A stretch of DNA of 37,300 nt, from positions 1-37,300 of the forward strand of contig JACERV010000040.1 of assembly GCA_013911065.1 (NCBI GenBank), in the 5' to 3' direction. The position numbers were made by a program, and so were the translations under genes. Shown here piece after piece: positions 8,901 to 16,509 of the stretch; position 1 is the stretch's first letter, and each line of letters opens with the position of its first letter. The notes under the pieces were generated by a model. The model was not told the origin of the DNA, ran no database searches, and worked only from the letters and a program-made list of their open reading frames with translations. Source of the DNA: Ruminococcus sp. (GTDB lineage: Bacteria > Bacillota > Clostridia > Lachnospirales > Lachnospiraceae).

Positions 8901-9511
8901 TCCTCTTTCACCTTACCTAACAAACGGTCACCTACTGCGCCTTTGGGATGAATGATTGCAAACTGTTCTTTTGTGTAATTTGTATATTTCATCAGAGAAA
9001 TACAAATAGCGTCAAAAACTGAAATTACACCCAATGTACTTGCTGTGGCAAGCATATTAAACCGGCATGGTTCCTGATTGATTTTTACTTTAATGCAAAT
9101 GTCTGCCATTTTCCCAATCTCAGATTCTTCATTTTCTGTAATTGCAACCAATGCTGCCCCCTTTGCTTTACAGGCTGGAATCATATGTACTAGTTCTTCT
9201 GTCCCGCCGCCTTTACTAACTAAAATAAGAATATCCTCTTTCTGCAACACCCCCAGCCCTCCATGCACTGCATCCGATGGAGTTAAGAATACTGCAGGAC
9301 ATTCAATACAATTCAAGGAATGTACTCCTTTCCTGGCTGCCATTGCTGAAGTTCCGCATCCGGAGATAACAACCTTTCCGGTTCTGTCACCAATCAATGT
9401 GACTGCCTCTGCAACCTTTTCCTTGTCCACAGTGGTCAACAGCGATTCTATAGCTTTTGCCTCCATGGAAATAGTTCGTTCAATTTCCTGGATAATCTCT
9501 TTGTTTTTCAT
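8897..9511 (-). CDS. SIS-domain sugar-phosphate isomerase (KpsF/GutQ-like, no CBS domains)
   Basis: 204 residues forming one SIS domain. The phosphosugar-binding motif GCGTSA (51-56), the SKGGGTEELV segment and the C-terminal HPKGAVGDRLL block resemble arabinose-5-phosphate isomerases of the KdsD/GutQ type, but the CBS pair those carry is absent. The likely reaction is aldose-ketose isomerisation of a sugar phosphate. It is the first gene of the catabolic operon, with a strong site (GGGGAGGTGAAGAC) before the ATG. It stands next to, but beyond a terminator from, the response regulator. SIS domains also occur in regulators and deglycases, so isomerase activity is inferred. Confidence 0.85.
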   Translation of the reverse strand: MKNKEIIQEIERTISMEAKAIESLLTTVDKEKVAEAVTLIGDRTGKVVISGCGTSAMAARKGVHSLNCIECPAVFLTPSDAVHGGLGVLQKEDILILVSKGGGTEELVHMIPACKAKGAALVAITENEESEIGKMADICIKVKINQEPCRFNMLATASTLGVISVFDAICISLMKYTNYTKEQFAIIHPKGAVGDRLLGKVKEE

Positions 9512-9550
9512 GTCTTCACCTCCCCTTTCTATTTAAAGTTTCCGCAAAAA

Positions 9551-9590
9551 ATGACGTGTGTAAAAATATTCTTCTCTTTACACACGTCAT
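9551..9590 (-). terminator. Terminator after the two-component system genes
   Basis: A perfect 14-bp inverted repeat (ATGACGTGTGTAAA / TTTACACACGTCAT) with a 12-base loop is followed on the minus strand by a run of Ts. It separates the response regulator from the SIS gene, so the eight-gene catabolic operon needs its own promoter or read-through. Confidence 0.85.
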
Positions 9591-9652
9591 ATTATCATAT
9601 TCATTTTTTATTAACTGTACATTTTTTTTATAATATTTTTGGATTTTTTTTA
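9591..9652 (-). promoter_or_regulatory. Candidate regulator-binding repeats and promoter of the catabolic operon
   Basis: Two TAAAAAAAAT direct repeats (minus-strand reading; plus positions 9621-9630 and 9643-9652) lie 22 bp apart, overlapping the stop of the response regulator gene. Below them are -10-like TATGAT/GATAAT sequences near 9591-9600 with no good -35, as expected for an activator-dependent promoter. The same kind of repeat pair, 23 bp apart, is found upstream of the ABC importer. The DNA here is very AT-rich, so chance similarity is possible. Confidence 0.4.
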
Positions 9653-11263
9653 GTCGGAAGTATTTTCTTTTCTGTACCGGGAAGGCGTCATATGCAAATG
9701 CTTCACAAATACTTCTCTAAAATATCTTGCATCATTGTAACCAATTGCTCCTGCTATCTCATTCACTGATAAACTGCTTGCCACTAATAGCTCCTGCGCT
9801 TTATTTAATCTTAATCCTGTAATATAATCAATAAATTTGATATTCTTTTCTTTTTTGAACAACTGGCTTAAATAACTTGTGTTAATAAAGAACTTCTTTG
9901 AGATTCCCCCAAGGCTTATATCTTTGCTGTAATTCTTTTCTATATATTCTATAATTTCTTCAATCAGGGGCTTTCCATAATTTTTTTTGCTCTTTGAAAA
10001 CAGCTGACTGACCTCAATCAACTTATTTTCAAGCCACCGCTCTAACAATTCTATGCTGCTATTGGCACCGATTGCTTCTTCAATTTCTTCAAACATGGCT
10101 AAAGCTATATCTGTATCTTTCTCATTTTCTTTCAGCAGTTTTAATACTATAAAATAAATATCCAGAGAAATAATTTTTATATTCGCATAATTATTCTTCA
10201 CTGCTTCTCTGAATATTTCCTGCAGGCATTTTTTAATTTCTGCTTCATTCTGAGTTTTAATAAAGCTTTCCAGAAGATCCTTTTTTAATCCTGTAATAAT
10301 TTGAATATCACTTTTCTTTATTTTAATTTCAGAGAAATGACATACGGAGCTTACACTTGGCAAATTACACTGCATTACACTCTGTACCGACTGTCTGTAA
10401 CTTTTACAGACATCTTCCACCGCCTCTACTTCATCCCCTATTCCAATATGTAAGTTTAAGCCATAAATATTATCCAGAATTGTAACTAATTTATTTGCTT
10501 TCTCAATCAAAAAATATCTTGCAATCGTTGTATCCGTATTTAGAATCAGGACAAATTGATTATCATATTTAAAGTGAGTAAAAGAACGGCCTTCACAATT
10601 AGTAAATACTTCGTCTATTACATTACAGACAGCATATTGAAGAATTTCCAGTCCGGACACATTCTTGAATTCAGGAATCTCTTTAATGTTGCCTGCAATA
10701 ATCGTTAGTACAACATATTTCTTTTGCTTAAAAACAATTCCCATTTCCTTCAGATCCGACAACAGCTCTGTTGTATCAATTTCTGCATCTGCACTTACCA
10801 GTTCTGTAAGATATCTGTTTTTCTTATAAGTTGTCCCTTCATAAGCCTTGGTCTTAATCCTGGACTCTATTGCCCGGTTTTCTTTATTTCTGTCTAAATC
10901 ATCCAACAATTCCTGTATCTGTTTTTTGAATTCTTCATTATCAATTGGTTTCAATAAATAATCGTTTACTCCAAGAGTAATTGCGGTGCGGGCATATTCA
11001 AAATTTTTAAATCCGCTTATTACAATGAACTTTAAGAACTGATTATATTCTTTTGCTTTTGCAATAAACTCTAAACCATCCATCATTGGCATTTTGATAT
11101 CTACCAGGACAATATCCACCTGATTATTTTGTATAAAATGTAATGCTTCAATTGCATTTTCCTGAGCCGGTGCTACTTCCAGTTCCGGAAAAAATCTGTT
11201 TATTTTTTTACAAATACCGTTTCTGATAATTTCCTCATCATCAATCACTAATACTCTATACAT
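9650..11263 (-). CDS. Response regulator with AraC-type DNA-binding domain (YesN-like)
   Basis: 537 residues. The receiver domain (1-120) has the acidic pair DDE (8-10), the phosphoacceptor Asp55 in VLVDIKMP and the Lys of DYLLKPID (about 105). A central region (about 150-400) has no recognisable enzyme motif and fits the variable linker of large YesN-type regulators. The C-terminal ~100 residues form an AraC/XylS double helix-turn-helix (EYIEKNYSKDISLGGISKKF, GYNDARYFREVFVKH). It probably activates the neighbouring ABC and catabolic operons when phosphorylated by the histidine kinase encoded immediately upstream (14-base gap). AAGGAGGAAGAAA precedes the ATG. Confidence 0.95.
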   Translation of the reverse strand: MYRVLVIDDEEIIRNGICKKINRFFPELEVAPAQENAIEALHFIQNNQVDIVLVDIKMPMMDGLEFIAKAKEYNQFLKFIVISGFKNFEYARTAITLGVNDYLLKPIDNEEFKKQIQELLDDLDRNKENRAIESRIKTKAYEGTTYKKNRYLTELVSADAEIDTTELLSDLKEMGIVFKQKKYVVLTIIAGNIKEIPEFKNVSGLEILQYAVCNVIDEVFTNCEGRSFTHFKYDNQFVLILNTDTTIARYFLIEKANKLVTILDNIYGLNLHIGIGDEVEAVEDVCKSYRQSVQSVMQCNLPSVSSVCHFSEIKIKKSDIQIITGLKKDLLESFIKTQNEAEIKKCLQEIFREAVKNNYANIKIISLDIYFIVLKLLKENEKDTDIALAMFEEIEEAIGANSSIELLERWLENKLIEVSQLFSKSKKNYGKPLIEEIIEYIEKNYSKDISLGGISKKFFINTSYLSQLFKKEKNIKFIDYITGLRLNKAQELLVASSLSVNEIAGAIGYNDARYFREVFVKHLHMTPSRYRKENTSD

Positions 11264-11277
11264 TTTCTTCCTCCTTC

Positions 11278-13092
11278 CTATATGGTTTTCACAGGCAGAT
11301 TCAGTTCCACAAGCGTTCCCACGCCCTCTTTACTGCTTATTTTAATTCCGTATTCTTCTCCAAAATATAATTTAATTCTTGCGTTGGTGTTCTCCAGCCC
11401 TATGCTGCTGTGGGTTCCCTCATAACTCACTTTGTGGACAATATCATTTCTGGAGTAATTTTCCAGCCTGTTATTTAATTGCTCCAAACGCTCTCCGGGA
11501 ATTCCATCGCCGTCATCCTCCACCTGTATAACAAGCTTTTCGTCCTTCTGATATGCCCTGACAACTACCTGGCATTTGCCAATGGAATTTTCAATTCCAT
11601 GAACCACCGCATTTTCAACTAATGGCTGTATGAGAAGTTTTACAATGAGCAGTTCACCGCATCCTGTCTCGACTTCATAAAATATATCTATCTTTTTACC
11701 AAATCTCAATTTCTGAATGATCATATAATTTTTTATATGGCTTATTTCCTCTTTCAGAGAAACATATTCCTGGCCTCTGTTAATGGAATATCTGTACATT
11801 TTAGATAATGCCTGACAGGCATCGCTGATACTGTCCGCACCTTCTGCTTCAGCCATCATATCAATGGTCTGCAGAGTGTTGTACAGGAAGTGGGGATTAA
11901 TCTGTGCCTGCAGAGCATTAAGCTCGGCTTCCTTTTGATAGATTTCAGACTGGTATACATTGTCAATCAGCTGCTTTGTTTTCTTAACCATTTTATCAAA
12001 GGAGCTTGCAAGCTGCCCTATTTCATCCTGTGTACCTGTATCAGCATCAATGTCAAAATCCCCTTTTCCTACCTGTCTCATCTTCTTTTGAAGCTGTGTA
12101 ATCGGTTCAGTCATTGACCTTTTAACAGTAAAAGCAAGATACAGTGATACAATAATACACAGTAAAGTGGTTGCTATAATTACAATTCTCAGGTTCCTTA
12201 TATCAGAAAGAAGAGCTGCTGCTTCCAGTTCATAAATTACGCTCCATTTTGTTATTTCCGATGTGCTAAAGGCTACAAATTTGTTTTCTTTTTCAGATTC
12301 CAGATATCCGCTTTTCCGCATTAGGGCATCACTGATATAATCACTTCGGAATTGTGTTCCTATATACCGGGAATCTGGGTGATAAACAATGGTTTTATTG
12401 TCGTCAACAATCACCACCTTCTGCCCCTTATTGTTATTCATATCCTGGAGCAGATTTCCCAATGTATTGCAGCTTAAATCTATAATAATGCAGCCTACTT
12501 CTTTTCTATTATTTTCATCATATATTTTTTTCACAATAGAAAATAGCTTTTTTTCGGCTCCTTCCTGAATTACAGCCGCCCTGTCATAAGTGGAGAGGAT
12601 CAAGGTATTGGTTCCACTGCGTTTCATAAATGCAAACCACTGGGTTCTGGTAAAGTCATATTCTGTTCTAAGGCTCAGATAATTTTTATCTGATGTGTAA
12701 ACCATTCCATTATAAGAGCATATGTATATGTTTTCTACTGCAAAAGAAGTAACAAATGCCATATCTATAAGGTTATTCATATACTGTTCATCCTCATAAT
12801 AAGAGGCTGTAGTTGTCTTTTTCTCCTGGGCTAATATTTCCTTTAACTTCCTGTCTGATGTTACCTGCATGGCAAGATTCATCGTATTGTTAATTTCATT
12901 ATCAATATTATCAATCATTTGCCGGGTGGTTTCCTGTGTGGACTTCATGACCTTATTTTTTAAAGAATAACTTCCCAGGTAGGCACTGAAAGCGCTCAAC
13001 ACCACTTCCGGTAAAATGATAACAATCAGGAAGATTACGATGAGTTTATTTCCAAACTTTAAATTCCGATACGCATTTTGTATTTTTCCCAT
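11278..13092 (-). CDS. Membrane sensor histidine kinase (YesM/LytS-type)
   Basis: 604 residues. Transmembrane helix 1 (about 16-40), an extracellular Cache-like sensing domain (about 41-300), transmembrane helix 2 (302-323), a HAMP domain (about 324-376), the His_kinase dimerisation block with the phosphoacceptor His401 (QINPHFLYNTLQ), and a C-terminal HATPase_c domain with the N-box QPLVENAVVHGIE and DDGDGIPGERL. It should sense a sugar or a liganded binding protein outside the cell and phosphorylate the downstream AraC-type regulator. It is divergent from two membrane-anchored binding-protein genes, the arrangement expected if these act as co-receptors. Confidence 0.95.
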   Translation of the reverse strand: MGKIQNAYRNLKFGNKLIVIFLIVIILPEVVLSAFSAYLGSYSLKNKVMKSTQETTRQMIDNIDNEINNTMNLAMQVTSDRKLKEILAQEKKTTTASYYEDEQYMNNLIDMAFVTSFAVENIYICSYNGMVYTSDKNYLSLRTEYDFTRTQWFAFMKRSGTNTLILSTYDRAAVIQEGAEKKLFSIVKKIYDENNRKEVGCIIIDLSCNTLGNLLQDMNNNKGQKVVIVDDNKTIVYHPDSRYIGTQFRSDYISDALMRKSGYLESEKENKFVAFSTSEITKWSVIYELEAAALLSDIRNLRIVIIATTLLCIIVSLYLAFTVKRSMTEPITQLQKKMRQVGKGDFDIDADTGTQDEIGQLASSFDKMVKKTKQLIDNVYQSEIYQKEAELNALQAQINPHFLYNTLQTIDMMAEAEGADSISDACQALSKMYRYSINRGQEYVSLKEEISHIKNYMIIQKLRFGKKIDIFYEVETGCGELLIVKLLIQPLVENAVVHGIENSIGKCQVVVRAYQKDEKLVIQVEDDGDGIPGERLEQLNNRLENYSRNDIVHKVSYEGTHSSIGLENTNARIKLYFGEEYGIKISSKEGVGTLVELNLPVKTI

Positions 13093-13197
13093 TACCGCTC
13101 ATCCTCATTTTTGATATTTCTTGCATATTATATGCCTTTATTATATTATTAAATGGTCAACATTACTATCTTTCTTTTGTTTTAAGAGAGGTCTTTT
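13093..13197. promoter_or_regulatory. Divergent promoter region between sensor kinase and anchored binding proteins
   Basis: A 105-bp AT-rich gap between divergent starts. It contains the 13-bp palindrome GCATATTATATGC (13123-13135), which includes a TATAAT on the minus strand and could be both the kinase -10 and an operator. Several TATATT/TATTAT sequences suit a plus-strand -10, but no -35 stands out. An A-tract repeat pair like those upstream of the importer is not evident here. Confidence 0.4.
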
Positions 13198-14445
13198 ATG
13201 CAAAATACTAAAAATTACCAGAAGCTTGGTGTATTAATTTTATCTCTTATCACCCTTCTTATGTTTATAAATATTGTATACACTGCATTGATATCTATTC
13301 AAAAGAAAAATATGCCGGTATCAGAGAGTAAGACAATATCCATTTTAACATGGAAGCCGATACCTACTATAATCATAGATGGATTTCATAAACAATACCC
13401 CGGCTATTACCTTAATATAGAGCGTTATCCCAAAACAAATTATATTTCTTTCTTAAATTCCAAACTACAGACGGATGCCTCTGTTGATCTGGTAGAAATA
13501 CCTGTGGAATTTTATAAAGACTATATAAACTCTGATTCCTTAACCCCTGTTACAAATATTTCCATGTTGTCCCGGTTTTGGAATGAACCTGTTGATTTTC
13601 TAAAATCAGTCTCAGGTACAAAAGAAATATATGGCATTCCCTATCAAAGCGATTTTCAGGAATTTTGGTATAATCAAGCCATTTTTGAGAAATATGATTT
13701 AGATCCGCCAAACAGTATTCCAAACTTTTATAAAGCATGTGAAGTATTATCCCAGGCCAATATCCCACCGCTGGCAATAGGTTTAAGTGATTGCCGCACA
13801 GCGCAGAACTTCTTATCTGCTTTGATTTCTGAACCAGTACTGAAGGGTATTACCGCGGATGAAAAAGCATCCATTACTAATGCGTATCAAATGCTCCATA
13901 AGAATTATATAAATGACACCCTTTTTTCTATGAGCAATGAGCAGGCCTTTGCTGCCTTTTTGGATTCTTCCTATGCCATGGCATTTACATCGGAGGATGT
14001 AACTTCACAATTATCTGATTCTATTATGCAGAAAATAGATATTCAGGTGACAGGAATTTATATTCAGAATGAAGACCAGACATATGTCATGGGCTCCCCT
14101 GTAGATTCTGTACTCTGTATCAGCAGCCACTCATCCAATCAGGATATGTGCAGGGAATTTCTGGATTACTATACGCAGTATGATACTGTCAAATCCTATA
14201 TTGACGAAACCAAGTCTACTACCAATATACAGGAATATACCATTAATCCCTCCATTTCAAAGGAATGGGAGAAAATGCGTCTGAGTATTCCATATCCAGG
14301 CTGGAATAATTACCATGTTTCCTCCTTTCATTCTGATAATGGAGAGGAAACTTTAGCTCAAAAATTATTGTGCAATATAGTAACACCTGATGAGTACATT
14401 CAACAAATTCAATCCGGAGGAGGCAAACATGAAACAATTAGATAA
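13198..14445 (+). CDS. Membrane-anchored extracellular solute-binding protein (maltose-binding-like fold)
   Basis: 415 residues. One hydrophobic helix (about 11-33) follows a short basic N-terminus; there is no lipobox Cys, so it looks like a signal anchor rather than a secreted or lipoprotein. The rest (about 45-400) resembles family 1 extracellular solute-binding proteins: an SILTWK start strand, NIERYP, GIPYQSDFQEFWYNQAIFEKYDL and a YAMAFTS segment. It has no transporter genes of its own type nearby. Its position, divergent from the sensor kinase and overlapping the next binding-protein gene by 17 bases, suggests a sensory accessory role. GAGGTCTTTT precedes the ATG. Direct ligand binding is not shown by the sequence. 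Confidence 0.8.
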   Translation: MQNTKNYQKLGVLILSLITLLMFINIVYTALISIQKKNMPVSESKTISILTWKPIPTIIIDGFHKQYPGYYLNIERYPKTNYISFLNSKLQTDASVDLVEIPVEFYKDYINSDSLTPVTNISMLSRFWNEPVDFLKSVSGTKEIYGIPYQSDFQEFWYNQAIFEKYDLDPPNSIPNFYKACEVLSQANIPPLAIGLSDCRTAQNFLSALISEPVLKGITADEKASITNAYQMLHKNYINDTLFSMSNEQAFAAFLDSSYAMAFTSEDVTSQLSDSIMQKIDIQVTGIYIQNEDQTYVMGSPVDSVLCISSHSSNQDMCREFLDYYTQYDTVKSYIDETKSTTNIQEYTINPSISKEWEKMRLSIPYPGWNNYHVSSFHSDNGEETLAQKLLCNIVTPDEYIQQIQSGGGKHETIR

Positions 14446-15439
14446 AAATAAAATGTTACTGTATTTGCTGATATTAAGTTTCATAGTTATTGTGTTCCAG
14501 TTCTATCTCCTGATTAAACCGGATATCAGTTCCGCTCAGACCAAAGGTTCTAAGGAAGAATATATCTGGGTTTCTACTATGACCGGGGACCCTATGTTTA
14601 CGGAAAATGATATTCCTGCATTCCGAAAATTCGGAGAAGAAAAAAATGTCACTACAACGATCATGGGTCCCAGAGAATATGATATCACCGGACAGATTGA
14701 GGCCCTGGAAGAAGCCATTGCCAGAAAGCCGGCAGGCATACTGGTCCTGGGAATGGAGCAAAGTCTTGCCCCCACTATTAATAAAGCCATTCAGAAAGGA
14801 ATTCCTGTAATCACTGTGGATTCGGATGTACAATCCTCTTCCCGAATCGCATTCGTAGGTTCCAACTGGTACGATATTGGGGTTGCACAGGCAGAATCCA
14901 TGGTAAAGCTAATTGGCGGGCAGGGTAAAATCGCTATAATGGGAATCGGAGGCGCTGATACGACAGAGGCCGCCTTCGCCGGTTACTACAGTGTTATTGA
15001 AAATTATCCTGACATTACGATCGTAGGAGAATACGATGATATGGCCAACTCAGATGAATCAGCCCGCATTACTGCCCAGGTACTGGAAACCTATCCCGAC
15101 ATTGCAGGTTTCTCAGGCTTTAACAGTAACAGTGCTTGTGGTATTGCCCAGGGGATACGGGATAATGCTCCGGAAAAAGATATCAAAGTCACTGCAATGG
15201 ATATTGAACCGGCTAATTTAAAATTAGTTGACAGCGAAGAAGTTGATGTTATTATCGGGCAAAAACGTTCTCTTTTCACTTATTACGGAGGTAATTTTCT
15301 TTATGACATCAATCATTCTTCACTGACAATCAAAGACCTGGCTGAAGATATTACAGACGTCATTCCCGAAAAAACATACACCGGGTTAATAAAGGTAGAC
15401 CGTTCCAATTTGCATACTTACTTTCCGGGTTTAAAATAA
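14429..15439 (+). CDS. Membrane-anchored ribose-type sugar-binding protein, probable co-receptor
   Basis: 336 residues. One transmembrane helix (about 9-27, LLYLLILSFIVIVFQFYLL), no lipobox, then a type 1 periplasmic binding-protein fold (about 43-325) with GILVLGMEQSLAPTINKAIQKGIPVITVDSD, the inter-lobe region around YDDMANSDESA and AVGSN-like FVGSNWYDIGVAQ. The start was chosen from GGAGGAGGCAAAC before the ATG; it lies inside the end of the preceding gene. It resembles the anchored xylose-binding XylFII of Clostridium beijerinckii, which works with the LytS kinase and YesN regulator, and the same gene types are adjacent here. A sensory role is inferred from this parallel and from the anchor. 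Confidence 0.82.
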   Translation: MKQLDKNKMLLYLLILSFIVIVFQFYLLIKPDISSAQTKGSKEEYIWVSTMTGDPMFTENDIPAFRKFGEEKNVTTTIMGPREYDITGQIEALEEAIARKPAGILVLGMEQSLAPTINKAIQKGIPVITVDSDVQSSSRIAFVGSNWYDIGVAQAESMVKLIGGQGKIAIMGIGGADTTEAAFAGYYSVIENYPDITIVGEYDDMANSDESARITAQVLETYPDIAGFSGFNSNSACGIAQGIRDNAPEKDIKVTAMDIEPANLKLVDSEEVDVIIGQKRSLFTYYGGNFLYDINHSSLTIKDLAEDITDVIPEKTYTGLIKVDRSNLHTYFPGLK

Positions 15440-15444
15440 TATAA

Positions 15445-15480
15445 GATGGAGATGTTGCATTTTGCAACATCTCCCTTTAT
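15445..15480 (+). terminator. Bidirectional-type terminator between convergent operons
   Basis: A perfect 12-bp stem GGAGATGTTGCA / TGCAACATCTCC with a 3-base T loop is followed on the plus strand by CTTTATT. On the minus strand the downstream side is also T-rich (ATCTTATATTATTTT). It ends the anchored binding-protein genes and can also end the ABC importer operon. Confidence 0.8.
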
Positions 15481-15513
15481 TCCTATACAAGGCTGACTCA
15501 GCAACACAAAACT

Positions 15514-16509
15514 TTATTGCAGCCCTTTATTTTCATTTCTAATGTTTCTTTTTTCTGCCTTTGCAATGTATTTACTTCTTATACTGTCAAGGAATACTGC
15601 CAGGAAGATAATTCCTGCAGATATTAATGGCTGTTTATATAAGTCAGTCTGCATGAATACAAGCCCGGCCTGAATCATCTGAATCATAACCGCCCCCAGC
15701 ACCACTCCCGGAAATACCTTACCCACACCCCCGGCAAGGCTTACTCCGCCCAGTACCGCGGCTGCAATTGCATTGAACTCTTCCCCTTTCCCGAATGCGG
15801 CATTGACAATCCCAATCTGTGCCACAGATATAATTCCTCCAATACCCGCAAACAGGGCTGACATTACATAGCATGTAAACAGAACCTTCTTCGTATGAAT
15901 TCCTGCTTTTCTTGCTTCCTCCACATCATTTCCTACGGCATAAATCTGTCTGCCAAGCTTTGTTTTTCCTAAAAACAAGACTCCAAATAAAATAATTATA
16001 GCGAAAATAATAATTGGCATCGGGATCCCCAAAACCGACTGTGAGCCCATTGAGGTTATAACCTTGGGCAGCTTTACCGATTCAGACTTCGTCATCAGCA
16101 GACCAACTGCTTTTACAAATACCATCATGCCCAGAGTCGTAATAAATGGTAATATATCCAATATGACAATGAGGAAGGCATTTATTACACCAACCAGCGT
16201 TGCTATCCCCAGGCCTATGATGATTGCTAAAACAGTAGGTACCTGTAATTTCTGAACCGACAACCCGGTAACAGCTGCCGACAAATACATCACAGAGCCT
16301 ATGGATAAGTCAATTCCTCCCGTTAATAATACAAACATAATACCAATTGCAATGATTCCGACATAAGAGGAGGATACCAGAATATTTTTAAAGGAATCCA
16401 CACTGATGAATTTAGGTGAAAAAATGCCGAATATTAAGAAGATTGCAATAAATAATATAATGGGGATATTTCTTAAAATAACCATTTTTATACTTTTATT
16501 CCCTATCAT
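15514..16509 (-). CDS. Ribose-type ABC transporter permease (RbsC family), last gene
   Basis: 331 residues, very hydrophobic with about eight to ten predicted membrane segments. The family signature TGGIDLSIGSVM is near residue 65 and the cytoplasmic loop GRQIYAVGNDVEEARKAGIHTKK interacts with the ATPase. It forms the membrane channel for sugar import together with the other permease of the operon. It starts directly after the ATPase stop (no gap), with GGGGGAAGATAA before the ATG. The two permeases are clearly different in sequence, so the channel is probably a heterodimer. The substrate is likely the same as that of the catabolic operon. Confidence 0.93.
   Translation of the reverse strand: MIGNKSIKMVILRNIPIILFIAIFLIFGIFSPKFISVDSFKNILVSSSYVGIIAIGIMFVLLTGGIDLSIGSVMYLSAAVTGLSVQKLQVPTVLAIIIGLGIATLVGVINAFLIVILDILPFITTLGMMVFVKAVGLLMTKSESVKLPKVITSMGSQSVLGIPMPIIIFAIIILFGVLFLGKTKLGRQIYAVGNDVEEARKAGIHTKKVLFTCYVMSALFAGIGGIISVAQIGIVNAAFGKGEEFNAIAAAVLGGVSLAGGVGKVFPGVVLGAVMIQMIQAGLVFMQTDLYKQPLISAGIIFLAVFLDSIRSKYIAKAEKRNIRNENKGLQ

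Noticed and set aside
9545-9600. The hairpin before the SIS gene as a riboswitch
   Set aside because: It is a simple stem plus T-run with no conserved aptamer-like sequence; a terminator explains it.
12982-13000. TGAAAGCGCT resembling a catabolite-control (cre) site inside the start of the sensor kinase gene
   Set aside because: The second half (CAACA) does not fit the cre consensus without an inserted base, and it lies in coding sequence; too weak to annotate.
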